DNA of 64,000 bases from SG8-38 sp041576815 (GCA_041576815.1 JBFGKE010000001.1:1-64000); one strand, 5' to 3'; shown: positions 35,107 to 44,107, numbered from the stretch's first letter. The notes: a model not told the origin generated them from the letters alone. A program made the numbers and translations.

Positions 35107-35931
35107 TCAACCCCGGCTCAAGAGCACGCAGCGGCTGCTGGTGAAATCGCGGCCCGAGATGGAGACCTCCCCGTCGGCGCTTTCGAGAACGACCGCGGTT
35201 TTCGTCGTCCGAACGATGCGCCCCTCATCTCCGCCGACACGGACGACCTCACCCACGCGATGTGACTTCTGCACATAGTGCATGGCCAGGATGTCGGCCA
35301 CGAGGTCTCGCGACCCGAGCCCAAAGGCGATCGCGCCGCCAACGAGTGTCCCTGCGAGGGCGATCAAGAAGATCGAGGTGAGCAGCGATACGTCGACGCC
35401 GAGCTGATCCACTGCGATCAGCGAGGCTGCTACCACGATCGCGATCTGCGTGAGCCGCCCAAGCGCCTGACCTTGTGACGACGGAAGCCGTACTGCGGCT
35501 CGGGCGACTGCGTTCCGAGCGAGCCGGCCTGCGAGGGCACCACCGACCAGCAGGACGAGCGCAATGAAGAGCTTCGGGAGATATCCGGCAAACGCGCCGA
35601 TCCATCTTCCGAAAACCGTCAGACCCAGCGCGTCGACCGCAATCACCAGGGCCGTGAACAGAACGAGCCAGTACACGCCGTTTGCAGCCACGTTCCCGGT
35701 GTCGGGGCTCTCCATGGCTTCCGTCCAGTCGGCGCGCGCACTTCCCGGAGGCAGCTTCCGTACGAGCCGTCGCAGGATCCGTCGTACCACCCGCCGCAAG
35801 ACCGACGCGAGCAACCAGCCCGAGAGCAGGATCAACGCTGCCGTCACGATGTGCGGAAGCGCTGACAACAGCAGTTCCTTGAACTCGGTCATCATCGCCA
35901 CGAACCGATTCGTGATGTCGCTTGCTTGCAT
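35107..35931 (-). CDS. Mechanosensitive channel-like protein (TM-helix/CmpX type)
   Basis: The 274-residue protein belongs to the CmpX-like branch of the MscS superfamily. It has hydrophobic helices at about 24-44, 85-103, 118-140 and 167-200. An MscS-type pore and beta stretch (IALAGTLVGGAIAFGLGSRDLVAD) and a short beta domain follow (VGEVVRVGGDEGRIVRTTKT). The large alpha/beta cage of MscS is missing. It probably senses membrane tension or carries small ions. It is in the middle of the channel operon, 7 nt before the MgtE-N/CBS gene. Confidence 0.87.
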   Translation of the reverse strand: MQASDITNRFVAMMTEFKELLLSALPHIVTAALILLSGWLLASVLRRVVRRILRRLVRKLPPGSARADWTEAMESPDTGNVAANGVYWLVLFTALVIAVDALGLTVFGRWIGAFAGYLPKLFIALVLLVGGALAGRLARNAVARAAVRLPSSQGQALGRLTQIAIVVAASLIAVDQLGVDVSLLTSIFLIALAGTLVGGAIAFGLGSRDLVADILAMHYVQKSHRVGEVVRVGGDEGRIVRTTKTAVVLESADGEVSISGRDFTSSRCVLLSRG

Positions 35932-35952
35932 GGGCTCCCTCCTCGAAAATCA

Positions 35953-36834
35953 TCAGCTGCCGGTGCGCCCCAGCCTAGATAGGCTCTCGACCACCGGTGA
36001 GTCGAAGTGAACGTCGACCTGGGGGAATGCAATCACGATCCCGCGCTCCTTGAAAGCCCACCAGATCGCCTCGTTGAGCTGAGAGTGACGAAGCCGCGCC
36101 AACCAGGGGTCATCCATCCAGATCGCCACCTCGAAGTCGACCGAGTTGTTGCCGAATTCGAGCAGAAGCACCTGCGGTCTCACATTCGGCAGATCCGTCT
36201 GAACACGGACGGCCACGTCCTCCAGAATCTGGCGCACGACCTTCAAGTCGGAGCCGTAGGTCACGCCCACCCGAGTGCGCACCCGATACGCCGCGTCGTC
36301 CAGCGTGAAGTTCTTGACCACCGACTGGACCAGGAGGGAGTTGGGCACGATCACGTCTTCGCCGTCGCGCGCTCGCACAATGGTGGAGCGAATCCCCATG
36401 CGAAGCACCTTCACCACCTGGCCTTCGAGCTCGAGCACGTCGCCCGGCGTGATGGCGCGCTCCACCAGCAAGATGACGCCCGACACGAAGTTCTGTGCGA
36501 TGGTTTGCATCGCGAAGCCGATGCCCACGGCGAAGATCGCGCCCGCTGCAAAGAGCGCGTTCAGGTTGATGCCGAGGGTGTGAATCGCGATGCCGAAGCC
36601 TAGGAATATGACGACGTAGTGGAGCAATCGGCTAGTGACTTCGACACTTCCCTCATCGATGACCCCGCGTCGCGTGAGCCATCGGCGGGCCCCGCGCTGC
36701 ATCACCTTGGACAGAAGAAGAGTCGCCAGGATGATTAGAATAGTCGTCACCACTGTCGCGACGCTCACAGGGGTTCCCCCGATCTCGAAGAGCGTCGTGT
36801 TGAGTGCTTTCATGGCTGCTCGGAGGTTTTCCAT
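35953..36834 (-). CDS. Small-conductance mechanosensitive channel, MscS family
   Basis: The 293-residue protein has three predicted helices and the Gly/Ala-rich pore helix (ALFAAGAIFAVGIGFAMQ, about 92-109). An MscS beta domain with ITPGDVLELEGQVVKV and a C-terminal alpha/beta vestibule (about 190-270) follow. This is close to the size of E. coli MscS (286). It releases solutes on hypo-osmotic shock. The gene lies between the two other MscS-superfamily genes in the operon. Confidence 0.94.
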   Translation of the reverse strand: MENLRAAMKALNTTLFEIGGTPVSVATVVTTILIILATLLLSKVMQRGARRWLTRRGVIDEGSVEVTSRLLHYVVIFLGFGIAIHTLGINLNALFAAGAIFAVGIGFAMQTIAQNFVSGVILLVERAITPGDVLELEGQVVKVLRMGIRSTIVRARDGEDVIVPNSLLVQSVVKNFTLDDAAYRVRTRVGVTYGSDLKVVRQILEDVAVRVQTDLPNVRPQVLLLEFGNNSVDFEVAIWMDDPWLARLRHSQLNEAIWWAFKERGIVIAFPQVDVHFDSPVVESLSRLGRTGS

Positions 36835-36924
36835 CCTTCATTGCTCCTTTGGGTCGATAGCCGCCACTCGTCTGACGCGAACGGGTTGCGGTCGACCCGG
36901 CAGCGGTGGCGAAGAGTCCGTGGG

Positions 36925-38058
36925 TCACTCGTGTGGTGCGTCCTCGTCGAGCAAGTCTGGGCCCTCGGCGGCCCGCTCGGACTCCACTTGCACATCGAGG
37001 AGATCGTCGGCCGCGGTATCGCCGGCCTCGAGCTGCTCCGCGGCGGGATGGGTTTCCTGCTGCGCGGGGCTCTTCGCCGCCTCCTTCGTGTACACCCGGT
37101 AGATCGGCTCGGGCATCTCGATTCCGGCGTCATCGTAGGCTGCCTTCACCACTCGAATCGCCTCGCTCCTCGCCTTGAAGTAGTCCGTCGTGCGTTGGTC
37201 GAACCATGCGTAGAGATGAATCACCACGGTCGAGTCGGCAAGTCTTTCGATGAGTGCCATGGGTGGGGGCTCGCGGATCACCGCGTCCATCTCGGACAGG
37301 ACGTCACGCCCGATCTTCTGAGCGCGGACCAAGTCTTCGTCGACGCCGACACCCACTTCGAAGTCGAGGCGCCGCAGCGGGTTGCGGGTGTAGTTCACGA
37401 GCACTGCTTTGAAGACCCTTGCGTTCGGAACTCGGAGGTGATTGCCGTCGAGCGTCAAAAGCACCGTGGCCCGAGCCGTGAGACGAATGACCTTTCCTTC
37501 CTCTCCATCGATCGAGACTAGGTCGTTGGGCGCGAACGGTTGGCGAACGCTCAGGAGGATGCCTGCGAGGTAGTTCTCGGCGATGTCGCGAAACGCAAAA
37601 CCAAGAGCGATGCCTGCAACGCCTGCCGTGCCGAGCGCCGCACCCACCAGCGCCGTCGCGTTCAAGAGCTCGAGCGCAATGAGAATTCCGGCCCCCACGA
37701 TGATGACGCGGGTGACCTGGCGAACCATGTCGCGCACCAAGCCGTTGTCGATCCATCGAAACAGCAGGTCGCCCCACGTGACGAGGCGCGCGATGAGCCA
37801 AAAGACGATGATGACGACCAGCGCCACCCCGAAAAGAGGAAGGAACTCGAGGGCTTTGTCCCCGAGCTCGATGAGCTTGGCGGTGACGACATCGATGCGT
37901 TCCTCCGTGTTTTCGAGCGCCTCCGCCATGTCGCGTTGCGCCGTCTGCGCGCGCGCCGATTCGGCACTCGCGAGCACCGCAAACGCCGCGCCAAGCCACC
38001 GGCGACTCCACGCAACGCCCAACATGCGCCGAGACCAAGCTCTCCGTTTGAAGGACAT
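36925..38058 (-). CDS. MscS-family mechanosensitive channel with signal sequence and long acidic tail
   Basis: The 377-residue protein has an N-terminal signal-like segment (LGAAFAVLASAESARAQ) and a periplasmic helix. Three membrane helices come next, including the pore helix (GAALGTAGVAGIALGFAFRD, near 145). After the MscS beta and alpha/beta domains there is an acidic C-terminal tail (about 335-377). The ATG at 38058 has a GGGGGGAG site; the GTG at 38076 overlapping the enoyl-CoA hydratase stop is less likely. It is the first channel gene of the operon. Confidence 0.92.
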   Translation of the reverse strand: MSFKRRAWSRRMLGVAWSRRWLGAAFAVLASAESARAQTAQRDMAEALENTEERIDVVTAKLIELGDKALEFLPLFGVALVVIIVFWLIARLVTWGDLLFRWIDNGLVRDMVRQVTRVIIVGAGILIALELLNATALVGAALGTAGVAGIALGFAFRDIAENYLAGILLSVRQPFAPNDLVSIDGEEGKVIRLTARATVLLTLDGNHLRVPNARVFKAVLVNYTRNPLRRLDFEVGVGVDEDLVRAQKIGRDVLSEMDAVIREPPPMALIERLADSTVVIHLYAWFDQRTTDYFKARSEAIRVVKAAYDDAGIEMPEPIYRVYTKEAAKSPAQQETHPAAEQLEAGDTAADDLLDVQVESERAAEGPDLLDEDAPHE

Positions 38059-38072
38059 CGGACTCCCCCCGA

Positions 38073-38849
38073 TCACTTTCCCGTGAACTCGGGGGCGCGC
38101 TTCTCGAGAAATGCGGTCATACCCTCGGTTTGGTCGTCGGTTCCGAAGCAGGACGCGAACGCATCATTTTCCGCAGAGATCCCCTCGAGCAGCGGCTTTT
38201 CCGAGCTTTGTGCGATCAAACGCTTGACGGCCGTCACTGCGAACGGACCTTTGGCTGCGATTTCGGCGGCCGTCGCCTGCGCTGCGGCGAGCAGCTCGTC
38301 CGGGGCGAACAACGCATTGGCAAGGCCGATGCGAAGCGCCTCCTCGGCGTCGATGATCTTTCCCGTGTAGGTCAGCTCACGCGCCATCGCGGCTCCAACG
38401 CGCCTGGGCAACCGCTGCGTCCCACCGAAGCCGGGGATGATCCCCAGCCCGACCTCGGGCTGCCCAAACTTGGCCTTCGTCGACGCATAGATGAAATCGC
38501 AGGCGAGGGCGAGCTCGCACCCCCCACCAAGGGCGAATCCATTGACGGCGGCGATCACCGGGAAGCTCAGCTTCTCGATGAAATTGAAAAGGCGATGGCC
38601 CGCGGCGCCGAAGTCACGCCCCTGCCATTCACTCATGTCTCGCATCGCGGCGATGTCGGCGCCGGCGACGAAGGCCTTACCGGCCCCGGTGATGATGGCC
38701 GCGCGGATGCCCTGCTCGTTGCTCATGCGCGTGACGGAGTCTTGAAGGCTTGCGAGCACCTCTTCACTAAGCGCGTTCAGCTTGTCGGGCCGATTGATGG
38801 TGAGCGTACGGATCGGGCCATCGACGGATATCTCTACGAAAGATGACAT
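38073..38849 (-). CDS. Enoyl-CoA hydratase
   Basis: The 258-residue crotonase-superfamily enzyme adds water to 2-enoyl-CoA. The oxyanion-hole segments are KAFVAGADIAAM (about 58-69) and NGFALGGGCELALACDF (about 104-120). Both catalytic glutamates are in place (Glu in GGGCELA and in FGQPEVGLG). It is upstream of the channel operon by only 14 nt, so the transcripts may be joined, but the functions differ. Substrate specificity cannot be read. Some crotonase members have other activities. Confidence 0.93.
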   Translation of the reverse strand: MSSFVEISVDGPIRTLTINRPDKLNALSEEVLASLQDSVTRMSNEQGIRAAIITGAGKAFVAGADIAAMRDMSEWQGRDFGAAGHRLFNFIEKLSFPVIAAVNGFALGGGCELALACDFIYASTKAKFGQPEVGLGIIPGFGGTQRLPRRVGAAMARELTYTGKIIDAEEALRIGLANALFAPDELLAAAQATAAEIAAKGPFAVTAVKRLIAQSSEKPLLEGISAENDAFASCFGTDDQTEGMTAFLEKRAPEFTGK

Positions 38850-38911
38850 GGGGCGGACTCTAACCCGAAGGCCCCGGTCTGCCTACGGCCGCTTTGGCCG
38901 ACCGACCGCGT

Positions 38912-39685
38912 TCAAGCAGGAACGCCGAGCCGGGGCCATAGCACGCGGTCTTCTGCAATCTCTTTCATGAACCAGTCGTGGTAGCCGCTCGCGAGAATCC
39001 ATTCGATGCGGTCGCCGCGCCAGAAGATCTTGTTGCGCTCGACGCCTTCGAAGGAAGCCGGGTTCGACATGAAGGATCGCGTGCGGGCCAGGTCGTTGAC
39101 GAAGATCGGAGTGGCGCGGCAGCGCTTGTACCACGCGAACAGATTTGGGTAGCGCGCTTCGTCGAAGGGCACCTGCAGAGTCCGCGCGCCGCTCAGGTGC
39201 GGAAAGAGCGCGATGTCGGCAATGGAGAGCTCGCCACAGACCCAGTCGCGACCACTGAGCTCCCCGTCTAGGGCTTCGTAGATCCGACTCAGGTCGGTGC
39301 GGGCAGCGTCCAAGAGACCTTCGGGGATTTGGTCGGGGCGGATTGCCCACCGCCAGTAGCTGATGTCGACGAGGATCGAGTCGATCGCGGTGTCGGCGCA
39401 TCGCTCCCAGGCGCGGGCTTTGACCCACGTCGCCGTATCGCTCGGATAGATCGGCTGCTGCGGGAAAACCCGCTCGAGGTAGGCCGCAATGTCCGCCGAG
39501 TTGACGACGACGAGCCCGTCGTGATCGATCGCGGGCACCTCGATGCGCTTGTTGACCTTGGCCAACCGCTCCCGGTTTTCGAGAGTGAGGCCGTCGACAT
39601 TCTCGTAGTCGATTCCTTTGTGATCGAGGACAATTTGCACCTTGCGTGCAAAAGGGCTGAACGCGTTGCCGTAGAGAGTGAGCAT
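38912..39685 (-). CDS. Glutathione S-transferase-like protein
   Basis: The 257-residue protein has a thioredoxin-fold N-domain (MLTLYGNAFSPFARKVQIVL; cis-Pro region EVPAIDHDGLVVVNSADIAAYLE) and a helical C-domain (about 90-220). The N-terminal C-x2-C is replaced by SPFAR, with Ser as the likely thiol-activating residue. About 35 extra C-terminal residues (ILASGYHDWFMKEIAEDRV) are not typical of GST. It lies 62 nt upstream of the enoyl-CoA hydratase gene on the same strand. Substrate unknown. Confidence 0.85.
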   Translation of the reverse strand: MLTLYGNAFSPFARKVQIVLDHKGIDYENVDGLTLENRERLAKVNKRIEVPAIDHDGLVVVNSADIAAYLERVFPQQPIYPSDTATWVKARAWERCADTAIDSILVDISYWRWAIRPDQIPEGLLDAARTDLSRIYEALDGELSGRDWVCGELSIADIALFPHLSGARTLQVPFDEARYPNLFAWYKRCRATPIFVNDLARTRSFMSNPASFEGVERNKIFWRGDRIEWILASGYHDWFMKEIAEDRVLWPRLGVPA

Positions 39686-39805
39686 GGCTGTCTCCTGAAT
39701 TGTACGTCACCGTACCGAGCGCTTCGCCAGGGTACAACGGACGTTTCTGCCGGGTGGGCATGCAGCTCTCCCCGTCGGTTTGCTCACGTGCTAGCATCGG
39801 CGGCC

Positions 39806-41497
39806 ATGCTGCTGAATCCAAAGAAGCACGCTCGCCAATACCCCGACGAGCGCTCCCGTGAAGTCATGCTCAAGACGATCGAGTTCTTCGAACGCAAGGG
39901 CAAGAACCGAATCAAAGAGGACTATCACGCGCAGGTCTGGTACGCGGATTTCCTCGAGTACGTGAAACAGGAGCGGCTCTTCGCGACGATGTGCACGCCG
40001 GCTGGAGAGGGTGCGGACGACGCGCGCTGGGACACCTGGCGCATATGCGAGTTCGCCGAAATTCTGGGCTTCTACGGACTTCAATACTGGTACACCTGGC
40101 AGGTCAGCGTGCTCGGCCTCGGGCCGATTTGGATGAGCGAGAACGAGGGCATTCGAAAGCGCGCCGCCGAAGCGCTCGAGCAGGGCGGCATTTTCGCGTT
40201 CGGGCTCTCCGAAAAGGAACACGGCGCGGACGTGTACTCGAGCGAGATGACCTTGACGCCGCAGGATGACGGCACGTATCGCGCCAACGGCGGCAAGTAC
40301 TACATCGGCAACGGGAACAAAGCCGCCATCGTTTCGACGTTCGGCAAGATCGACGGCACCGAGGACTACGTGTTTTTCGGCGTCGACTCGCAGCACGAGC
40401 GCTATCAGTGCATCAAGAACGTCTGCGCCAGCCAGAACTACGTGTCGCAGTTTGCGCTCGAAGACTACCCGGTCACCGAAGCGGACATCATCGCCCGGGG
40501 GGATCACGCTTGGAACAGCGCCCTCAACACGGTGAACATCGGCAAATACAACCTCGGCTGGGCCTCGATCGGGATGTGCACGCACGCGCTCTACGAAGCG
40601 ATTCATCACGCATCGAACAGGCAGCTCTACGGCATGCACGTCACCGATTTTCCGCACGTGAAGCAGATGTTCACCGATGCGTATGCTCGCCTGGTCGCCA
40701 TGAAGCTGTTTGCGCTCCGCGCCGCGGACTACATGCGCGTCGCCTCCCCGGACGATCGGCGATATCTGCTCTACAACCCTATGGTGAAGATGAAGGTCAC
40801 CACGCAGGGCGAGGACGTGATCAATCTCCTGTGGGACGTCATCGCCGCCAAGGGCTTCGAGAAAGACATGTACTTCGAGCAGGCGGCTGTCGACATCCGC
40901 GCGCTTCCGAAGCTCGAAGGCACGGTGCATGTCAACATCGCGCTGATTGTGAAGTTCATGGCGAACTACTTCTTCGCGCCCGCCGACTATCCTGAGGTCG
41001 CGCAGCAGAGCCAGGCCGCCAACGACGACTTCCTGTTCGACCAAGGCCCCACCAAGGGCCTTGGGAAGATCAAATTCCACGACTACAACATCGCCTACTC
41101 CAGCCGGAGCACGCCGAACCTCGAGGTGTTCCGCGAGCAGATCGAGGCGTTCAAAAAGATGCTGTTTGCCGCACCGCCTGACCCGGCACAGCGCAAGGAC
41201 ATCGACTTTCTTCTCGCCGGCGGCGAGATCTTCGCGCTGGTGGTCTACGGGCAGCTGATTTTGGAGAATGCCAAAATCTACGACGTGTCGGACGAGGTCA
41301 TCGATCAGATCTTCGACTTCATGGTCCGCGATTTCTCGCGGCACGCGCTGAATCTCTACTCGAAGCCTTCGAGCAACGAGACGCAGATGAAGAGCTGTCT
41401 CGAGATGATCAAGAAGCCAGTCGTCGATCAGGCGCGTTACGATCGGGTCTGGAACGAGGTCTACGCGCTGCGCGACGCCTACGAGATGAGCCCGTAG
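39806..41497 (+). CDS. Acyl-CoA dehydrogenase family protein
   Basis: The 563-residue FAD enzyme oxidises acyl-CoA to 2-enoyl-CoA. Recognisable parts are IFAFGLSEKEHGADVYSSEM (FAD/substrate region, about 131-150) and ANGGKYYIGNGNKAAI. The helical C-domain contains NIGKYNLGWASIGM and MKVTTQGEDVINLLWDV. The C-terminal extension (about 150 residues after 415) makes it longer than short-chain dehydrogenases and closer to the long acyl-CoA dehydrogenase/FadE type of delta-like bacteria. The catalytic base is not obvious by eye. It starts with ATG at 39806; the longer frame is shadow. Confidence 0.9.
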   Translation: MLLNPKKHARQYPDERSREVMLKTIEFFERKGKNRIKEDYHAQVWYADFLEYVKQERLFATMCTPAGEGADDARWDTWRICEFAEILGFYGLQYWYTWQVSVLGLGPIWMSENEGIRKRAAEALEQGGIFAFGLSEKEHGADVYSSEMTLTPQDDGTYRANGGKYYIGNGNKAAIVSTFGKIDGTEDYVFFGVDSQHERYQCIKNVCASQNYVSQFALEDYPVTEADIIARGDHAWNSALNTVNIGKYNLGWASIGMCTHALYEAIHHASNRQLYGMHVTDFPHVKQMFTDAYARLVAMKLFALRAADYMRVASPDDRRYLLYNPMVKMKVTTQGEDVINLLWDVIAAKGFEKDMYFEQAAVDIRALPKLEGTVHVNIALIVKFMANYFFAPADYPEVAQQSQAANDDFLFDQGPTKGLGKIKFHDYNIAYSSRSTPNLEVFREQIEAFKKMLFAAPPDPAQRKDIDFLLAGGEIFALVVYGQLILENAKIYDVSDEVIDQIFDFMVRDFSRHALNLYSKPSSNETQMKSCLEMIKKPVVDQARYDRVWNEVYALRDAYEMSP

Positions 41498-41760
41498 CGG
41501 GCCCGGCGCCTGGCCAAGACGAGACACGCCGGGCCGAGGAGCAGCCAGGCCGCGTCCGAGTTGCCTCGTCTCACCGTGCAGCCCTCGCCCTGCGGCGGCG
41601 CGACGATTGCGAAGGGCGTCGGGTCTTCCGTGGGTGCGTCGCTTGGGCCAGGTGCCGCCGGCGGGTCGAATGGCGCGCCGGCATTTGCGGCAGGGAGGGC
41701 ACTGACGAACACCGCGAAGGCGAGGCACCGGAGGCCGATCGCGCATGGGTCTGAGCGCAT
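41479..41760 (-). CDS. Small exported protein with MYXO-CTERM-like sorting tail
   Basis: The 93-residue protein has a signal peptide (LAFAVFVSALPAANAG), a short Pro/Asp-rich mature part and a tripartite C-terminus. That tail is a Gly-Cys motif (GEGC, 58-61), a hydrophobic helix (AAWLLLGPACLVLA) and a basic end (RRRAR). This is the layout of MYXO-CTERM/GlyGly-CTERM-like sorting tails that anchor secreted proteins in Myxococcota. It overlaps the convergent acyl-CoA dehydrogenase by 19 nt. A very short mature domain (about 30 residues) is unusual. The longer frame up to 43218 is shadow of the kinase gene. Confidence 0.72.
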   Translation of the reverse strand: MRSDPCAIGLRCLAFAVFVSALPAANAGAPFDPPAAPGPSDAPTEDPTPFAIVAPPQGEGCTVRRGNSDAAWLLLGPACLVLARRRARYGLIS

Positions 41761-41817
41761 GGGGGAACGGCGACTCTGCTTCAAGGGCGGCCCGATGCCA
41801 AGCATCTTCTTTCGGCT

Positions 41818-43122
41818 ATGCTTCGTTCTGACGTGCTTACGCAGGAAGAGTTGGTCGTCCCGACGTTGGGCCCCTGCCGTTTCGAGTCGCCGCTGCAAGC
41901 CAAGGGGCGCACCTTTGCGGACGAATCGATCCGCGTGCGCGTCAACAGGCACCTCGATGTGCGCAGTTCGAAGCCCCAGGTACTCAGTTTCGAGGAGGCT
42001 GGGCCGCGGCGGCAGCTCTTTTTCGACCCTGCCGACACCACCGCCGCGTTCGTGACCTGCGGTGGGCTTTCTCCCGGGCTGAACAACGTGATTCGCTCCG
42101 GGTTTCTCGAGCTCACGCACAACTACGGTGTCCGGCGCGTTCTCGGCATTCGAAACGGCTATGCCGGCCTGAATCCGGATTCGGGGCTTGCGCCGAGCCT
42201 CATGACCGAGCGCTTCGTTCGCAACATTCATCACATCGGCGGCACCGTGCTCGGCAGCTCTCGAGGTGCGCAGGAGCCCGAGGTGATGGTCGATTTCCTC
42301 GAATCGCAGGAAATCGATCTCCTGTTTTGCATCGGTGGCGACGGCACCCAGCGCGGCGCGCACGCCATCGCCACCGAGATCCAGAACCGCGGCTTGATGA
42401 AATCGGTCATCGGGATTCCAAAGACGATCGACAACGACGTGCGTTTCGTCGAGCTGAGCTTCGGCTACCTGACGGCGCTCGAGGTCGCAAGCGACGTGCT
42501 TCGCGGGGCGCACGTGGAAGCGGTCGGCGCGCCGAACGGCGTCGGTCTGGTCAAGCTGATGGGCCGGGAGGCGGGCTTCATCGCCGTTGGCGCGGCCGTG
42601 GCGAGCCAGGAGGCGAACTTCGTGCTGGTCCCGGAGGTTCGCTTTCCGCTCGAAGGCGCGGGCGGCTTCCTCGACGTCCTCGAGCGCCGCGTACTCACGC
42701 GAGGGCATGCGCTCGTCGTCGTCGCCGAGGGCGCGGGCCAGCATCTGCTCGACGGAAGCGACGTCGGGCGCGACGCCTCGGGCAACGTTCGCTTCCAGGA
42801 CATCGGCGTGTTCTTGAAGGACCGCATCAAGGCGCACTTCGCCGAGCGCAATGTCGAGTTGAATTTGAAGTACATCGACCCGAGCTACGTGATTCGGAGC
42901 GTTCCAGCCAACGCATGGGACCGCATTCTGACCGACCGAATGGCGCGGGCCGCGGTCCACGCCGCGATGGCCGGCCGGACCAACGCGCTGATCGGGTATT
43001 GGAATCAGGAAATCGTGCACGTCCCCATCTCGACCGCCGTCGCCAAGAAGAAGCGGCTTGCCCTGGACAGCGACATTTGGAACGCCGTGCTGGCCACCAC
43101 TCGGCAACCCGATTGGCGCTGA
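41818..43122 (+). CDS. 6-phosphofructokinase
   Basis: The 434-residue enzyme phosphorylates fructose 6-phosphate. Active-site motifs are CGGLSPGLNNVIR, CIGGDGTQRGA (about 166) and IPKTIDNDVRF. Gly in GGDGT fits an ATP donor (PPi enzymes have Asp there), while Lys in PKTIDND is typical of the plant/trypanosome-type long PFK group. The protein is longer than bacterial PfkA (about 320), with an extra N-terminal region. An ATP-dependent long-form PFK is most likely; the donor would need an assay. Confidence 0.92.
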   Translation: MLRSDVLTQEELVVPTLGPCRFESPLQAKGRTFADESIRVRVNRHLDVRSSKPQVLSFEEAGPRRQLFFDPADTTAAFVTCGGLSPGLNNVIRSGFLELTHNYGVRRVLGIRNGYAGLNPDSGLAPSLMTERFVRNIHHIGGTVLGSSRGAQEPEVMVDFLESQEIDLLFCIGGDGTQRGAHAIATEIQNRGLMKSVIGIPKTIDNDVRFVELSFGYLTALEVASDVLRGAHVEAVGAPNGVGLVKLMGREAGFIAVGAAVASQEANFVLVPEVRFPLEGAGGFLDVLERRVLTRGHALVVVAEGAGQHLLDGSDVGRDASGNVRFQDIGVFLKDRIKAHFAERNVELNLKYIDPSYVIRSVPANAWDRILTDRMARAAVHAAMAGRTNALIGYWNQEIVHVPISTAVAKKKRLALDSDIWNAVLATTRQPDWR

Positions 43123-43162
43123 CCCCATTGACCCCGCGCAGGAACGGGCCGAGAGTCTACGC

Positions 43163-44107
43163 ATGGCGCACGTCTTGGTTCTCGTTCTGCTGCTTTCGAC
43201 GGTTTTCGGCGGTTGCAAGGACTCGCGGGAGCCCGCCGCGATCGCCGCTCGTGGAGGGCCGACGCCCTCCGTCCTGCCCAGCCCCGAAGAAGCGGCGAAG
43301 CGCTACCCGCGCTTCGAGACCTTCTGGTATCAGGGCCAAGCCGAGCTGACCCGCTACGCCCTGCGGCAGTCACGGTACGGAGACCTGCATGATGGTGAGG
43401 CCGTGCTCGTGTTCGTGACGGAGGATTTCCTGCCAAAGCTGCAGGTGAAGCAGGAGCGCGGCGACTCGCCCGACGCCATCTCGGTGCTCAAGCTCAACCT
43501 GTACCGGCGCTTTTACACGGGCATTTATCCGTACACCGTCATGACCTCGTCGTTCACGCCCGCGCGAGGGCCGGCCACTTTGAAGGTGAGCACCACCGTG
43601 CAGGAGTGGTGCGGCCAGGTTTACAGTCAAATCAATAGGCGGGACGACGGCCTTCGCGTGCACTCCCACTCGTACTTCCAGGACGACGCCGACCAGGAGA
43701 TGACGATTCCGGACACGTTGCTCGAAGATGGCTTGTGGGCGCAGATTCGGATCGACCCGTCCAAGATTCCGCAGGGTGACCTCCAAGTGGTCCCCGGGCT
43801 CGACTACATCCGACTGCGGCACAAGGCCCTCCGCGGGTATCCGGCCACCGTGTCAGTCGAGACCGACGCAGAGACGGATCTCGTCGACCATCCCGTCCAG
43901 GCACTCAAAGTCATCTACGCGCCGCTCGGACGCGAGCTGATCGTCTATTTCGAGGCGGAGTTCCCCCATGTGATTCAAGCCTGGGAAGAGAACGTCGGGC
44001 CGCAGCGCACGACCGCCGTGCGCACGCACGCGATCATGGACGACTACTGGAACCACAACGGCGCTGACGACGGCATGTATCGCGAGGCGCTGGGCCTCAC
44101 GCACTAG
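43163..44107 (+). CDS. Lipoprotein of unknown function
   Basis: The 314-residue protein has a lipoprotein signal (VLVLLLSTVFGGC). The mature domain begins FETFWYQGQAELTRYAL and contains GEAVLVFVTEDFLPKLQVK, features shared with an uncharacterised family sometimes mislabelled septum-formation Maf. The C-terminal half has beta-rich sequence. It is not a Maf pyrophosphatase. Its stop shares CTAG with the convergent asparagine synthase gene. Confidence 0.8.
   Translation: MAHVLVLVLLLSTVFGGCKDSREPAAIAARGGPTPSVLPSPEEAAKRYPRFETFWYQGQAELTRYALRQSRYGDLHDGEAVLVFVTEDFLPKLQVKQERGDSPDAISVLKLNLYRRFYTGIYPYTVMTSSFTPARGPATLKVSTTVQEWCGQVYSQINRRDDGLRVHSHSYFQDDADQEMTIPDTLLEDGLWAQIRIDPSKIPQGDLQVVPGLDYIRLRHKALRGYPATVSVETDAETDLVDHPVQALKVIYAPLGRELIVYFEAEFPHVIQAWEENVGPQRTTAVRTHAIMDDYWNHNGADDGMYREALGLTH

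Noticed and set aside
39791..41746. 651-codon minus-strand frame across the acyl-CoA dehydrogenase gene
   Set aside because: Antisense shadow; only the end near 41479-41760 belongs to a real small gene, which is in another frame.
41818..43218. Minus-strand frame continuing the MYXO-CTERM-like protein across the phosphofructokinase
   Set aside because: The plus strand holds a full phosphofructokinase, and a signal peptide begins at 41760.
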